Source of the DNA: Siphonodentalium dalli | Lineage: Eukaryota > Mollusca > Scaphopoda > Gadilida > Siphonodentaliidae | DNA length: 64,000 bases | NCBI GenBank assembly: GCA_032622095.1 | Contig: CP136066.1 | Location: forward strand, 229,402,961 to 229,466,960 | Direction: 5' to 3' | In this document: piece by piece, positions 23,980 through 34,365 of the stretch | How the letters are laid out: each line of letters opens with the position of its first letter | Numbering within the stretch: the stretch's first letter is position 1 | Notes under the pieces: generated by a model | What the model saw: the letters and a program-made list of their open reading frames with translations, nothing else | Database searches by the model: none | Told to the model about the DNA's origin: nothing | Made by a program: the position numbers and the translations under genes

Positions 23980-24195
23980 ATTTATATTTGTTACAAAGAG
24001 GTCAAATAGTTGCAAAGCCAGCACCACAATTCTTTCCCTCCATAGTAAATCTTAAAACATCTTCTAAAGAATTATTTATTTACCTTATATTTGGTATGGA
24101 GCATCCTTGGTTTACTGGAGTTCAGATTTGTTAACATCACGTCACCAAGTCAATTACTTGCGAAGCCACAGCCATAACTATTTCCCTCCATAGCA
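23980..24195 (+). repeat. Dispersed tandem-unit family (as at 36640-38230)
   Basis: Contains GTTGCAAAGCCAG..CC, CCCTCCATAGTAA.TCTTAA, TTATATTTGGTATGGAGC and GGAGTTCAGATTTGTTAACA, the same blocks as the larger complex downstream. Confidence 0.7.
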
Positions 24196-24235
24196 GCATC
24201 TATTGATTAACTAATAAATAATGTATATTGAGAAT

Positions 24236-24380
24236 AATCTTGATCAAAGTAGTTATTTTTTACGATTATTAAACCAAATGGGCAACACACATCGTCATTC
24301 TTATATATTGATTAAATGTAATGACTCGATGGCAACACACATCGTCATTCTTATATATTGATTAAATGTTATGATTCGAT
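24236..24380. repeat. ~51-bp direct duplication
   Basis: CAACACACATCGTCATTCTT followed by ATATATTGATTAAATGT occurs twice in a row. Just upstream, CAGCATCTATTGATTAACTA (about 24198) is repeated at 26651. Confidence 0.7.
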
Positions 24381-24699
24381 GGCAAAATCACTTAAGTTAG
24401 CTTATCGCCGATAGTTGCGTCCCGAATCGAGATGTAAATATTTACAATTGAGCTTAGTTCAGACTATGTATTCTATGGAGTGGTACGTCGATTCCTGTGA
24501 AATTTCCGGCGATGTTAGTAGAATGCTAGATTCCACAGTTTGGCATAGCGCATAAGTACGTATACTTTTTGCGGTTGATGATCGACTTTGTAATAGGGCC
24601 CTCAGTAATTTTATTCAGACAGCTTCTTATTTAAGACGCGAATAATGTGACAATAACGGGCCAATGCTAGACAAGAACTTTATATTTCAGAATTTAGGC

Positions 24700-24841
24700 T
24701 TGTATATTGCCCATTGATTACCATACCATGTTATATGTTTGTTTTCTTTATTTTCTGTATGTGTACATGTACATGTATATTGCCATACCCAAATGTATTT
24801 GTTTGTGGTCGCGCAATAAAGATCTATCTATCTATCTATCT
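24700..24841 (+). mobile_element. Probable retroposon 3' end with (ATCT)n tail
   Basis: An AATAAA followed immediately by GATCTATCTATCTATCTATC looks like the terminal tail of a LINE or SINE. The body upstream is too short to classify. Confidence 0.4.
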
Positions 24842-24879
24842 AAGTACCAAATTATCAATATCACGTACCCGAACAAGTC

Positions 24880-25404
24880 CATAATATGTCTTTATAAATA
24901 ACAGCCTACACCCTCCATAATATGTCTTTATAAATAACAGCCTACATCCTCCATAATATGTCTTTATAAATAACAGCCTACACCCTCCATAATATGTCTT
25001 TATAAATAACAGCCTACACCCTCCATAATATGTCTTTATAAATAACAGCCTACACCCTCCATAATATGTCTTTATAAATAACAGCCTACACCCTCCATAA
25101 TATGTCTTTATAAATAACAGCCTACACCCTCCATAATATGTCTTTATAAATAACAGCCTACATCCTCCATAATATGTCTTTATAAATAACAGCCTACACC
25201 CTCCATAATATGTCTTTATAAATAACAGCCTACACCCTCCATAATATGTCTTTATAAATAACAGCCTACACCCTCCATAATATGTCTTTATAAATAACAG
25301 CCTACACCCTCCATAATATGTCTTTATAAATAACAGCCTACACCCTCCATAATATGTCTTTAACAGCCTACACCCTCCATAATATGTCTTTAACAGCCTA
25401 CATC
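24880..25404. repeat. 36-bp minisatellite abutting the lectin start codon
   Basis: About 14-15 near-identical units (CCATAATATGTCTTTATAAA then TAACAGCCTACACCCT). The last two are 30 bp, having lost ATAAAT. The final unit runs into the ATG at 25406. Each full unit carries CTTTATAAATA, a TATA-box-like string. Because 36 and 30 are multiples of three, one minus-strand frame (24836-25441) stays open as a 12-residue repeat; I treat that as an artefact. Confidence 0.95.
25323..25331 (+). promoter_or_regulatory. Candidate TATA-like element of the lectin gene
   Basis: TTTATAAAT in the last full minisatellite unit lies about 80 bases before the ATG at 25406. The two units closer to the ATG lack it, so this is the nearest copy and is suitably placed for a short 5' untranslated region. 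Role inferred. Confidence 0.3.
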
Positions 25405-25405
25405 C

Positions 25406-25706
25406 ATGGATTTCTTCATTCTGACATTCACTTTGCTGCATCTTCTCGGAACGGTGGAATCATTGGCAGAAAAATTCATTCAGAACTTTGAACTGGACGG
25501 AGTCCACGGACCAGGTGCGTTCCAAACCCACTCGGGATTCTACAGCGACACCAAGTGTGCTAGAGTGTGCATATCGAATGGATGCGTGACCTTCGTCTAT
25601 CACGCCGGTGACAAGAAATGTTATCTATATGATTCGTCGCTGACGTCATCAACACCCAACATCACGTTTCCTGGAGGGAGTGTGACATATACGACAATGG
25701 GCGATG
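25406..25706 (+). CDS. Secreted PAN/C-type lectin protein, exon 1 (signal peptide + PAN/Apple-like domain)
   Basis: ATG at 25406 opens a frame with a short N-region, a hydrophobic core (FFILTFTLLHLLG, residues 3-15) and a likely cleavage site after about A21. Residues 28-100 form a PAN/Apple-like module with cysteines at 51, 55, 60 and 72 and the pattern GFYSDTKCARVC, CVTFVYH, KKCYLYDSS. PAN domains bind protein or carbohydrate ligands. The exon ends at 25706 before a consensus donor GTGAGT, leaving phase 1, which matches the acceptor at 29581-29582. If the intron is retained, the frame stops at 25744 after EYIALFRTEIC and would give a 112-residue PAN-only product. The gene fits the secreted recognition or mucosal lectins expanded in marine invertebrates; function is inferred from domains. 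Confidence 0.8.
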
Positions 25707-25757
25707 GTGAGTACATTGCCCTGTTCCGTACTGAAATATGTTAGTTATCAAAGTTGA

Positions 25758-25808
25758 CCCTGTGCCATAGATCGCCTCGCATATATAAGAGAATGCATTG
25801 GCCTAACA
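25758..25808. repeat. Half of the AATGCATTCTC palindromic module
   Basis: CTGTGCCATAGATCGCCTCG followed by CATATATAAGAGAATGCATT is the right half of the 69-bp palindrome seen complete at 45737-45805. The flanking string TGTCCTCTGCTCATGTTTGT at 25916 is likewise shared with 45642. Confidence 0.7.
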
Positions 25809-25966
25809 ATTTATCTTGCATTCTTTAACAATTTTTAGGACATAAAATAAAAACATGTAGATTGTTTAACCCTGCATGGACCCCTACACACATATAGAAG
25901 CATGTGTACCGAGTGTCCTCTGCTCATGTTTGTCTGGGACTTTGTATGGGTGAAATAATAAAATTA

Positions 25967-26180
25967 CCAAACTCACTCCGGATTCTACAGCGACACCAAG
26001 TGTGTATATCGAATGGGTGCGTGACCCACGTCTATCACGTGACCTACGTCCATCACTCAGGAGACAAGAAATGTTATCTCTATGATTCGTCGCTGACGTC
26101 ATCAACACATTATCACGTTCCCTGGAGGAATTGTGGCACATACGTAATGGACGGTGGTGACTACATTGCCCTGTTCTGGA
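25967..26180 (+). pseudogene. Decayed duplicate of the PAN exon
   Basis: Clearly homologous to 25520-25725: GGATTCTACAGCGACACCAA, ATATCGAATGG.TGCGTGACC, GACAAGAAATGTTATCT and ATGATTCGTCGCTGACGTCA. About nine bases after DTKC are deleted, removing a cysteine and shifting the frame. An ~18-bp duplication sits in the CVTHVYH region, and the donor is GTGACT instead of GTGAGT. There is no signal-peptide segment. It is a broken tandem copy, not a usable exon. Confidence 0.8.
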
Positions 26181-26195
26181 ACGCGCAAGGTTTAA

Positions 26196-26600
26196 GGTAC
26201 TCAATCCGATCAGACCCTCATAAATGACTATTTCTTCGGCTTCGGGAATACAAAATATTTGATTCGAGTCGAGGAACCTACCCACCAACGCTCAGAGTGA
26301 TCAGATTTAAATTTTTGAAGTTTTGTTATTTCTATTGTTTGTGGCCCAGACAGACGCCATCAAAAGGATGGCTCGGTCAAAATTACGTTATTATTACCAC
26401 TTGGTTTTAGAGTTATCCATCTTCGACCATTTGCATAAGTGTTTCTGGGGCAATTATTAGAACACATCTCGAGAAATAACACACTTCAAAAATTAATATC
26501 TGATCACTCTGAACTTTGATGGGTGGGTTCCTCGACTCGAATCAAATATATTTTAACCCTGAAGCCAAAGAAATAGTAATTTAGGGGTGTTTAATCGAAT
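26196..26600. mobile_element. TTAA foldback MITE, decayed copy
   Basis: Starts after TTAA (26192-26195) with GGTACTCAATCCGATCAGA. The arms 26196-26330 and 26461-26600 are imperfect inverted copies (ATTTGATTCGAGTCGAGGAA and its mirror). Same family as 45049-45529. The right terminus is eroded. Confidence 0.75.
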
Positions 26601-26680
26601 AAACAAGCTTGTGTGACCTCTTATAAACGTTTGACCGAACATACACACGGCAGCATCTATTGATTAACTAATAAATAATG

Positions 26681-27412
26681 TATAGATTTTAGATATATTT
26701 TCTGATATTCGGAGAGGTAATTTCTGATTAATATTTAGATTTTAGATAGATCTTCTGATATTCAGAGAGGTGATTTCTGATTAATGTATAGATTTTAGAT
26801 ATATATTCTGGTATCCGGAGAGGTGATTTCTGATTAATGTAAGGTTTTAGATATATATTCTGGTATCCGGAGAGGTGATTTCTGATTAATGTAAGGTTTT
26901 AGATATATATTCTGGTATCCGGAGAGGTGATTTCTGATTAATGTAAGGATTTTAGATAGATCTTCTTGTATTCGGAGAGGTGATTTCTGACTAATGTGTA
27001 GATTTTAGATATATTTTCTGATATTCGGAGAGGTAATTTCTGATTAATATTTAGATTTTAGATAGATCTTCTGATATTCAGAGAGGTGATTTCTGATTAA
27101 TGTATAGATTTTAGATATATATTCTGGTATCCGGAGAGGTGATTTCTGATTAATGTAAGGTTTTAGATATATATTCTGGTATCCGGAGAGGTGATTTCTG
27201 ATTAATGTAAGGTTTTAGATATATATTCTGGTATCCGGAGAGGTGATTTCTGATTAATGTAAGGATTTTAGATAGATCTTCTTGTATTCGGAGAGGTGAT
27301 TTCTGACTAATGTGTAGATTTTAGATATATTTTCTGATATTCGGAGAGGTGATTTCTGATTAATGTAAGGTTTTAGATATATATTCTGGTATCCGGAGAG
27401 GTGATTTCTGAA
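26681..27412. repeat. ~53-bp satellite with a 316-bp higher-order repeat
   Basis: About 14 units of TTTTAGATATATATTCTGGT then ATCCGGAGAGGTGATTTCTG then ATTAATGTAAGG. The order of variant units in 26683-26998 (six units) is repeated from 26999, so a six-unit block was duplicated whole. It lies in intron 1. Confidence 0.9.
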
Positions 27413-29582
27413 TACAACCGAATTAAATATTCTTTGGCCATTTTCGAGAAAACAATCTGACCATTGGCTAATTATCGAATGGCAGCGTGTACCCTGCATA
27501 GCAGATGATGCCATGAGTCTCAACTTTGCTAACCAATAGGTAAAATAGCCATTGTCACAGGAATTAACCCCTTTTTAGTTCGGTTCTGACACTAGTTACG
27601 AAAATACATGATTTAAATGCGAATTCCCTGCTAGACGGACCTGACTTTTTGCGTAAAAAGTTTTCCCAAATGTCAATTTTTCAGATTTAAAGAAAATGTT
27701 TACCCAAAATATATATTGCCAACAGTATACGCTAAAATGTTAGCACTGAGGCCTGTGGAAAACATTTGTGGTAGAGCACAGGGGTGGGTCTTTAGTGAAC
27801 CATGTCGCTATCACAAACATTTATGGGCTCTGAGTCTTAACATCTGGCAGGGTCTATGAAAACACTAAGCCTACCTTAAAAGTCTTCATCATGCATTTAA
27901 TTGAATACTCAAGCAATACCGAACGGAACACATCCAACAAGCATCACAACATGGATGACATCACAACACATCTATATAGACAGCTTGACAGCAACATCAC
28001 AACATCACATCGAGCATCAAACATCAATCGAGAGATGTCCAACGAGAAAAAGGACCCCGGTGAACAAATACATAGATTGTAGTTGCTACCAAAATATATA
28101 TCCAGAATGGATATAAATAAATATGTGAAATGTGATTGTGTCAAAAACCAACTTCCCCATTGTCGATATAAACAACTATTTGACACAATCCTAACTGTGA
28201 CGAACAGTTAGAAATAAAATCTACATGCTAGTATAAAAGGGAGATTATGAACGCAGTGTGCGATTTCCAACATCCCTAAACTATTGGGCAAAATATATAT
28301 TGCAAATGTGACGTAATTGTAAACTTCCAAAACGAAGACAATACTATTAAAATACAAGATATTATAACGGGTAAAAACATAACAAATATCACATACCATA
28401 TCGTAGGAACATAGGTCAAGATGTCATAACGTAGTATTCATGTTATACTTTATAACTGAATTCTTCAAGGCATTTGAAGAATTTACGATAAACACTGAGT
28501 GTCAACAAGACTAACGATGTGCACTACTCGAACGCTAATTATCAACTGAAAAGCGCGGCGAATAAAGTTACCTTAGTGTCCGACAGTTATATCTCAGATT
28601 GGGCGATAAATAAAGGTAGAGAAAGAGACTAGTGGATGAGAATTTGGGCGTAGATAGAAATACGAAATAGCAAAATAGAGATCAGGAATGAGACTAGGAA
28701 CGGGAAGTGTAAAGAACGGAATAGCACGGAATGGAACGAAATGAACCAAGTACGCGGAATGAAATGACGATGCGGTTATAAAATGTATATTAGTGAGTTA
28801 GGTATAATAACTTAGTTAGTATACATGTGTAGCTATAATAAAGGCATATACTGTTTTGGTATATAAAATAGCACTGTCACACATTTACACCAGTGTAACC
28901 CATACTGGTAGTGGTAATATATGTTATTTGGCGCCATATTGCCTAAATCTGACATCACAGCATCCAAACTACAATTTTGTTACAATACAATTATCTACCA
29001 CATCACAGGCATACCGCTATATATATGCATGCGCATGACACGATGAAAGAAAACACAATTTAAAAAACAATCTTCTCCAGAAACGGAGGTGATGTGATAT
29101 ATATTTATTGATGTTCGCCAACGTGTGCATAGTGCACGGCCGGTAACGAGTTAACGAAGTTGTCCAGTTTGTTTTGGTCATTCAAACTGGGTCAATACTG
29201 CGCCGTCTGAACGATGTTCAAGGCAATCGTAACGACGAGCTCGTGTGAGCTTATTCACACGACTGATTTTGCTTTGGTTTAACTCGCTTGACACGGTAGT
29301 CAAGCTTCACTCTACTCTTGACATTTTGAGTTGTATCCCCCCCCACCCACCCCATGATTGGGAGATGCTTATAACAATTGTAACACTATAATATTCATCA
29401 TTTCATGTATTATTTGTATATGACTGATAGTCTGCGAACGATATTTATCGCTACACTTCACGTTTGTCCATTAAAGTTTACATTTAATATAATACATTCG
29501 TTGTAGTTATTCCATAAATACTTTATGTTCGTTCGAGCTGCAAGCGAGTTAGAACATAAACATGGTATGGGTTTTATTTCAG

Positions 29583-29768
29583 TTTTGATCCAAGGGAAAC
29601 AACTCTATCGCTATTTCCCAGAGAGCAACGAATACTGGATACTCTACATGACAAAGGATCTCACCTGGTTCGAAGCCAAGGATGATTGTTTTCAGAAAGG
29701 AGGACAGCTGCTTTCCATGAAAGATGCCACAGTATACAGATTCAACAAATTAGACACGGACTATCCAG
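29583..29768 (+). CDS. PAN/C-type lectin protein, exon 2 (first half of CTLD)
   Basis: Acceptor TTTTATTTCAG ends at 29582 and donor GTATGT starts at 29769. The exon is 186 bases, phase 1 to phase 1. It encodes residues 101-162: YRYFPESNEYWI, then the signature segment TWFEAKDDCFQKGGQLLSM, which is the first CTLD helix with cysteine 136 and the L(L/A)S block. The encoded fragment stops just before the WIGL-type strand, which is supplied by exon 3. A ~24-base piece of its 3' end (AGATTCAACAAATTAGACAC) is duplicated at 29799, inside intron 2. Confidence 0.8.
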
Positions 29769-30481
29769 GTATGTTCTATTCACTACCTACACGTACATCA
29801 GATTCAACAAATTAGACACGGACCATGCAGACAGGACTGGTATTTTCCATTCACCAGGTCAGGCACATCCTGAATTCCACTATTATAGTGCTATTACACA
29901 ATATGTTTCCTTTATTTGCGTCGGGAATAGAAGAGGGCGCATACCCGTGCACAGCCAAATGTCACTCTTAAAAATATCGCAGCGAATGAAAAATCTTCCG
30001 ACAAAATTCGTTGTGCGATCTTTTGCGCCAGCTTTGTTATTCAATAATATTATAATTTATCATATGACTCAATCATTATTTACGTTGGAAACTATATCAT
30101 AAATCAATTTCATATTAATTACTAATTCATATCACCTTCCGATAATTTGATTGGTTTGTTGACAAAAAGTGTGTTCTGATTGGCTGAATGGCAGCCGGGG
30201 GCCGAGCCGCATCTCTGACTAAACGCAGGTCAAATTTGTGCGCGTCAATCAACGCAAAGTGACGTCACATTTACCTTTTGCTGCCGATGTCATATAGCTA
30301 TTTAGTGATTTGTGTGCGTTTTGGACGTTTTGGACGTTTATAGGTGTTATATGATAAATAGAATATGTAATTCGTGTTTCTCTCATATGATATTTATGAA
30401 ACTCGTCACGAATTTTCAGTTTTCTCTCGCCGGAGGCTCGAAAAAACTGAAAATTCTCATACTCGTTTCATAAATATCATA

Positions 30482-31965
30482 GGATAGGATATTTTATTTC
30501 AATATACACATATTAATGAATAATACATTTGACAAATATTATATTGTATATTCGAGGGGGTGGCATAGTCAGACTAGACTGTCTTACTGCCATCCCCTTA
30601 AAGAAGAAAAGATGTTACGATAGGCGGTCAAGATTTCTTGTACAATGCACGGCTATATAATTATGTATCACACAATGGTTGCTTTTAACTGGATTATATA
30701 CATGGAGAGTATACGTCTAGATAAATCGCATATTGGTTACTCGATGGTTTGTCTCTTTCTTGTCAGTGGGATGTTCCTTGAAAGTCGAGTAGGAATATGC
30801 TGAGTGAGGTTGATGATTGCGATATTGAGGAAGTCACTTATTGGCGAGCTACCACACAGTCGGGACATCTTTGATTGTTGCATTTAATTGTTGCAGCATA
30901 TTTTTTAATGCCATCGGCATGTAAACGCCGTTTGAATGTGTGTCTGGATTGGTATGATGTAAATTCGTTATCTAAGTTGCTCCATATAGTTGGAAAAGAA
31001 TGGAATGGTAGTTGTTGGGACCAATATGTTCTTGTTTTTTTTTAAATAGTGGGTGCTTTTGCCGGGTTTCTGGTCCGGTTTTGCGTTTGGTAAACATGTC
31101 GGTGAATGATTCTATTAAGCGCATATGATACCAATCATGCATGAAAACAGCCGCTTGTACTTTGTGGAGGTCGTAGATTTTGAGTATATTTTCTTTTTTA
31201 AAGAGAGGTTCTGTGTGGCTTCTATATTTCTTATTACATAAAACTCGCATCGCGCGTTTTTGAAGCATGAAAATGTTTTTGACCGCAGGGACGTGTCCCC
31301 ATATTTGAATACCGTAGACGAGATGGCTTTGTATTAGAGCATAATATAATGTTTTAAGTGCGCTACCGGGAAAGAAGTGTTTAACTTTATTGATGTAGTA
31401 TATGGCATTCACCATTTTAGAACAAACAGAGGACACATGTTTTTTGAAAGTCAGGTTTTCATCCATATGGATTCCTAAGAATTTTGTGGAGGATTCGTGC
31501 TCAAGATTTCCTACCTTGTTTAGTTCTGTATTATTTAAGTAAACCTTTATAGAGTTCCATTTGTCATCATTGTTCTCTGGGTGTATTAGCATATAGTTGC
31601 TTTTTTAGTATTGATCACTAACTTATTGCTACAGCACCATGCAAATATGTTGCGTAACTCATTATTCACATAACTTTCTACAAGGATGCCATCTTTTCCA
31701 CCAGTTACTAGAGTCGTATCGTCCGCGTATGATAAGATATCCATTGTTGTCGAATTTGACATATCGTTAACGTATATTAAGAAAATTATCGGTCCCAGAA
31801 TTTATCCCTGTGGCACTCCACACGTCACTTCCGTTAATTTAGATTTAATACCATTGAGTTCAACATATTGCCTTCTATTTTGCAGATAGCTCTGAAACCA
31901 TGAGTATGCTGTGCCTCGTATACCATAGTGATCTAGTTTATGGAGTAAAATATCGTCATTTATCG
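30482..31965 (-). mobile_element. 5'-truncated LINE with (TATCC)-type tail and 7-bp target duplication
   Basis: Reads on the minus strand from 31965 to 30482. TATCATA occurs at 30475-30481 and 31966-31972, the likely target-site duplication. The 3' untranslated region (30482-30970) ends AATAAAATATCCTATCC. Its last ~175 bases recur at 59221-59395, a second insertion of the same family. Confidence 0.8.
30972..31965 (-). pseudogene. LINE reverse transcriptase, C-terminal two-thirds
   Basis: On the minus strand the sequence reads DTINDDILLHKLDHYGIRG, CGVPQG, then a TAA where S of GVPQGS is expected (about 31803), then ILGPIIFLIYVNDM, catalytic YADDT, and WCCSNKLVINTKK. A one-base loss in a poly-A run (about 31600) shifts the frame before MLIHPENNDDKW. 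It then continues FLGIHMDENLTFKKHV and VYGIQIWGHV to the stop at 30972. RT order is that of Jockey/CR1-like LINEs. Two lesions and 5' truncation make it non-functional. Confidence 0.85.
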
Positions 31966-33483
31966 TATCATATGAGAGAAACACTCATTTCATATCCTCT
32001 ATAGATTACTAATATATGGCTTTCTAAATGACAATAACAGGATGACCCAATCGCTCCTTCATAACATTTCAATTAAGTGCAATCTAATTTAGTTGCTTAT
32101 CGTGTGCCGTCATGATTATTCATTCTCCTGGACAAACTATATGTATGATACCGAATTAGTGCGACACTGATTTTGAATAATATTTGTGTGAAATATGATT
32201 TTGGATTATCCCTCTGTTATCAAATTAACAAAACGGTAATGGTCAAATACCACTATAATAGTGAAATTCATGATGTGCCTGACCTGTTCACTACAATACT
32301 TTGACGTGACGAGGGATTGTGCCCACAGCGGACATTTTAGCGTAGGATCTTCACACGATTAGATAGTGAAATATACTTAATCGGTGTAATAAACTTTGGT
32401 CATGTTGTTTTTGTTGAGTTGCCAACGCGGTTTGTCATCAAGATTGAAGTGAAAATCAGTATTATTTTCAACGCAGGAGGAATAACTCTATATGTAAAAG
32501 ATAGAGTTCTGCTCCTTCAATTGAACAAGTTTGAATTCTGTTTCATTCTGAGTGCAAAAGGGGGAAGACATTCTATGATTTCAGCAGTTTTCTATTTCTC
32601 TGTGGGCATCTTCTGAGACACAGATGTTTCAAAAAGTGATGAATTATAGTATTTTAATAATATATTATGGCATAGATTGTTACTAAAACCGTATATCAAG
32701 TCACTATAAACAAAATAATCGGCGACTCGAAATTAAGTGGGCCTTTATTCCGAAGGGTGATAACTCTATTTGACTAGGCGTGACTGGAGTTGAGGTGTTG
32801 CCTAAAAAGGGAATTATTGGGAATAGTGTTTTCTCATAGCAAAATTATCACTGATTACGAATCCGTTTGTCGCACAGATAAGAAGCATGTGGCGGCAAAA
32901 CACGGATTTCGGGCCTATTTTCAAGGTCACCCCTTCAAATTTCACGACGCTTTAATCCAACGACCTCGAAGTGAATAACACCATATGCTCATATATCGTC
33001 AAAGTTAACGTCAAGGGATTCGTATTACAATGAACTTCATGCATTATTTTGTTTTGAATGTAGTTTTTTATTTGTCGGAAATGTCAGTGATGACTCAGAT
33101 TTACAAAATGACTTTATGTTTACAAAACAACTTCTTAAATGTCGCAGACAAATTGCATAGACTTATTACAAAATCCGTATATGCTTAATTCAATAGGTTT
33201 TGACAACAGGCTAAAGGAAAAACGTTGTTTTTAAATCTAATCCATCTAAGATGAGAGATTATTTCAATTCCAAAAGCTTTTCTAAAATTTAAAGATTATC
33301 TAAAATTTAAAGTGAGTTACTCACACTTTCCAATAAAAAAAACAAACAAACAAACAAAACAAAACTAAACAAGAAACAACTTTTGTTTTGATGTATTAAG
33401 TTTTGGAAATTGTCTCCGGTGATCCATCGAGATAGAGCAAACATGAAGTATCATATACATTTATAATCTTGCAATGTGAAAAA

Positions 33484-33640
33484 TAGATGCTATGGAATAG
33501 CTGGAATGCACAACGCCTGGTAAATAACTTTGAAGATCAAGAGTTCATTGCACATCTTGATCGATACGATTTCATAACAATAACCGAAACATGGCATACA
33601 GATATTGCATCGATACATTTACCGGGATACCACTGTGTTG
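33484..33640 (+). pseudogene. LINE endonuclease (APE/EEP) N-terminal fragment
   Basis: The residues WNSWNAQRLVNNF, then DFITITETWH and IHLPGYHCVDLS match the opening of the APE-type endonuclease of LINE ORF2: the SWN.xGL strand, the xxQETW block with its metal-binding E, and LPGY. The similarity stops after about 50 residues and the frame ends at 33693. It is an isolated scrap with no RT nearby on this strand. Confidence 0.6.
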
Positions 33641-33987
33641 ATTTATCTATTTTAGTTACTAATAATACTAATTTCGGCCATTCTAAAACATGAATTGTAA
33701 TGCCTACTGGAAAGCATATTGTCACCACGGGAACTTGGCTAATTCTATGATAAATTAGCAAATTAAGAGCAAAACATTGGTGTTGACCTGTGTAATAAAT
33801 ATACAATTGGTCTGACCGTTATTAGTTACAGTCTTGATATTAATTAAATGGTGGAGAACTGTAAGAAATACAACGGTCTAACAGTTACTATGTAGTAGAG
33901 CTGATTTCCGGGCTGTAGATTTTCAAGAAGACAGACCAGAGTCGGGTAATTAGTCATTTTAATTTGTACATAGATCAACAGCAGCAA

Positions 33988-34365
33988 TCTCCTATATATT
34001 TTGAAGACCTCTGTCTGTCTTATTTGGTATGTGAATGTATCTTGCCCAGGATACGAATTTTATCGGATCGCCGAGCCCGTGCGACGCAAGCTTCGCGATG
34101 CGCAGACCAGATCTCGGAAACGGGTGGAGCTATCGACTTGAAATTTGGTACTTGAATGTATCTTGCCCCGGATACGAATTTTATCGGGTCGCCGAGCCCG
34201 TGCGACGCCAGCTTCGCGCATGCGCAGACCAGATCTCGGAAACGGGTAGAGCTATCGACTTGAAATTTGGTTTTTGAATAGCCCGGACAACGTCGGGCTG
34301 GGTAGAGCTATCGATTTGAAATTTGGTTTTTAAATGGCCCGGACAACATCGGGCTCATCGGCTAG
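33988..34365 (+). mobile_element. Non-autonomous Helitron with 122-bp internal repeats
   Basis: Begins TCTCCTATATATTTTGAAGA after an A. It ends with the hairpin GGCCCGGACAACATCGGGC, then TCATCGG and CTAG at 34362-34365, followed by T. A 5' TC, a subterminal hairpin, a CTRR end and A/T insertion are the Helitron hallmarks. The interior is a 122-bp tandem unit (CGATAGCT to CGATAGCT) including GCGCATGCGCAGACCAGATC. No Rep/helicase gene. Confidence 0.8.

Larger units (their letters stand above)
25707..29582 (+). other. Intron 1 of the lectin gene
   Basis: 3,876 bases from donor GTGAGT to acceptor TTTTATTTCAG. It holds a decayed duplicate PAN exon, a TTAA MITE and a 54-bp satellite. 27420-29500 contains only short open frames without family signatures, a purine-rich stretch (28600-28780) and a poly-C run (29336-29345). 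Confidence 0.7.
30370..31995. mobile_element. Hairpin element interrupted by a LINE
   Basis: GTGTTTCTCTCATATGATAT then TTATGAAACTCGT at 30379 is mirrored by ACTCGTTTCATAAATATCAT (30461-30480). The mirror resumes after the LINE as ATGAGAGAAACAC (from 31972). The tip holds GAATTTTCAGTTTT and its complement. The palindrome was therefore whole before the LINE landed in its right arm. Confidence 0.75.

Noticed and set aside
24836-25441. 201-codon minus-strand frame with a GGCRLLFIKTYY repeat
   Set aside because: It is produced by the 36-bp minisatellite, whose period is a multiple of three, and overlaps the real exon on the other strand.
25707-25744. Exon 1 as a complete single-exon 112-residue gene
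   Set aside because: A consensus donor and phase-matched downstream CTLD exons make splicing more likely. Kept only as a possible isoform.
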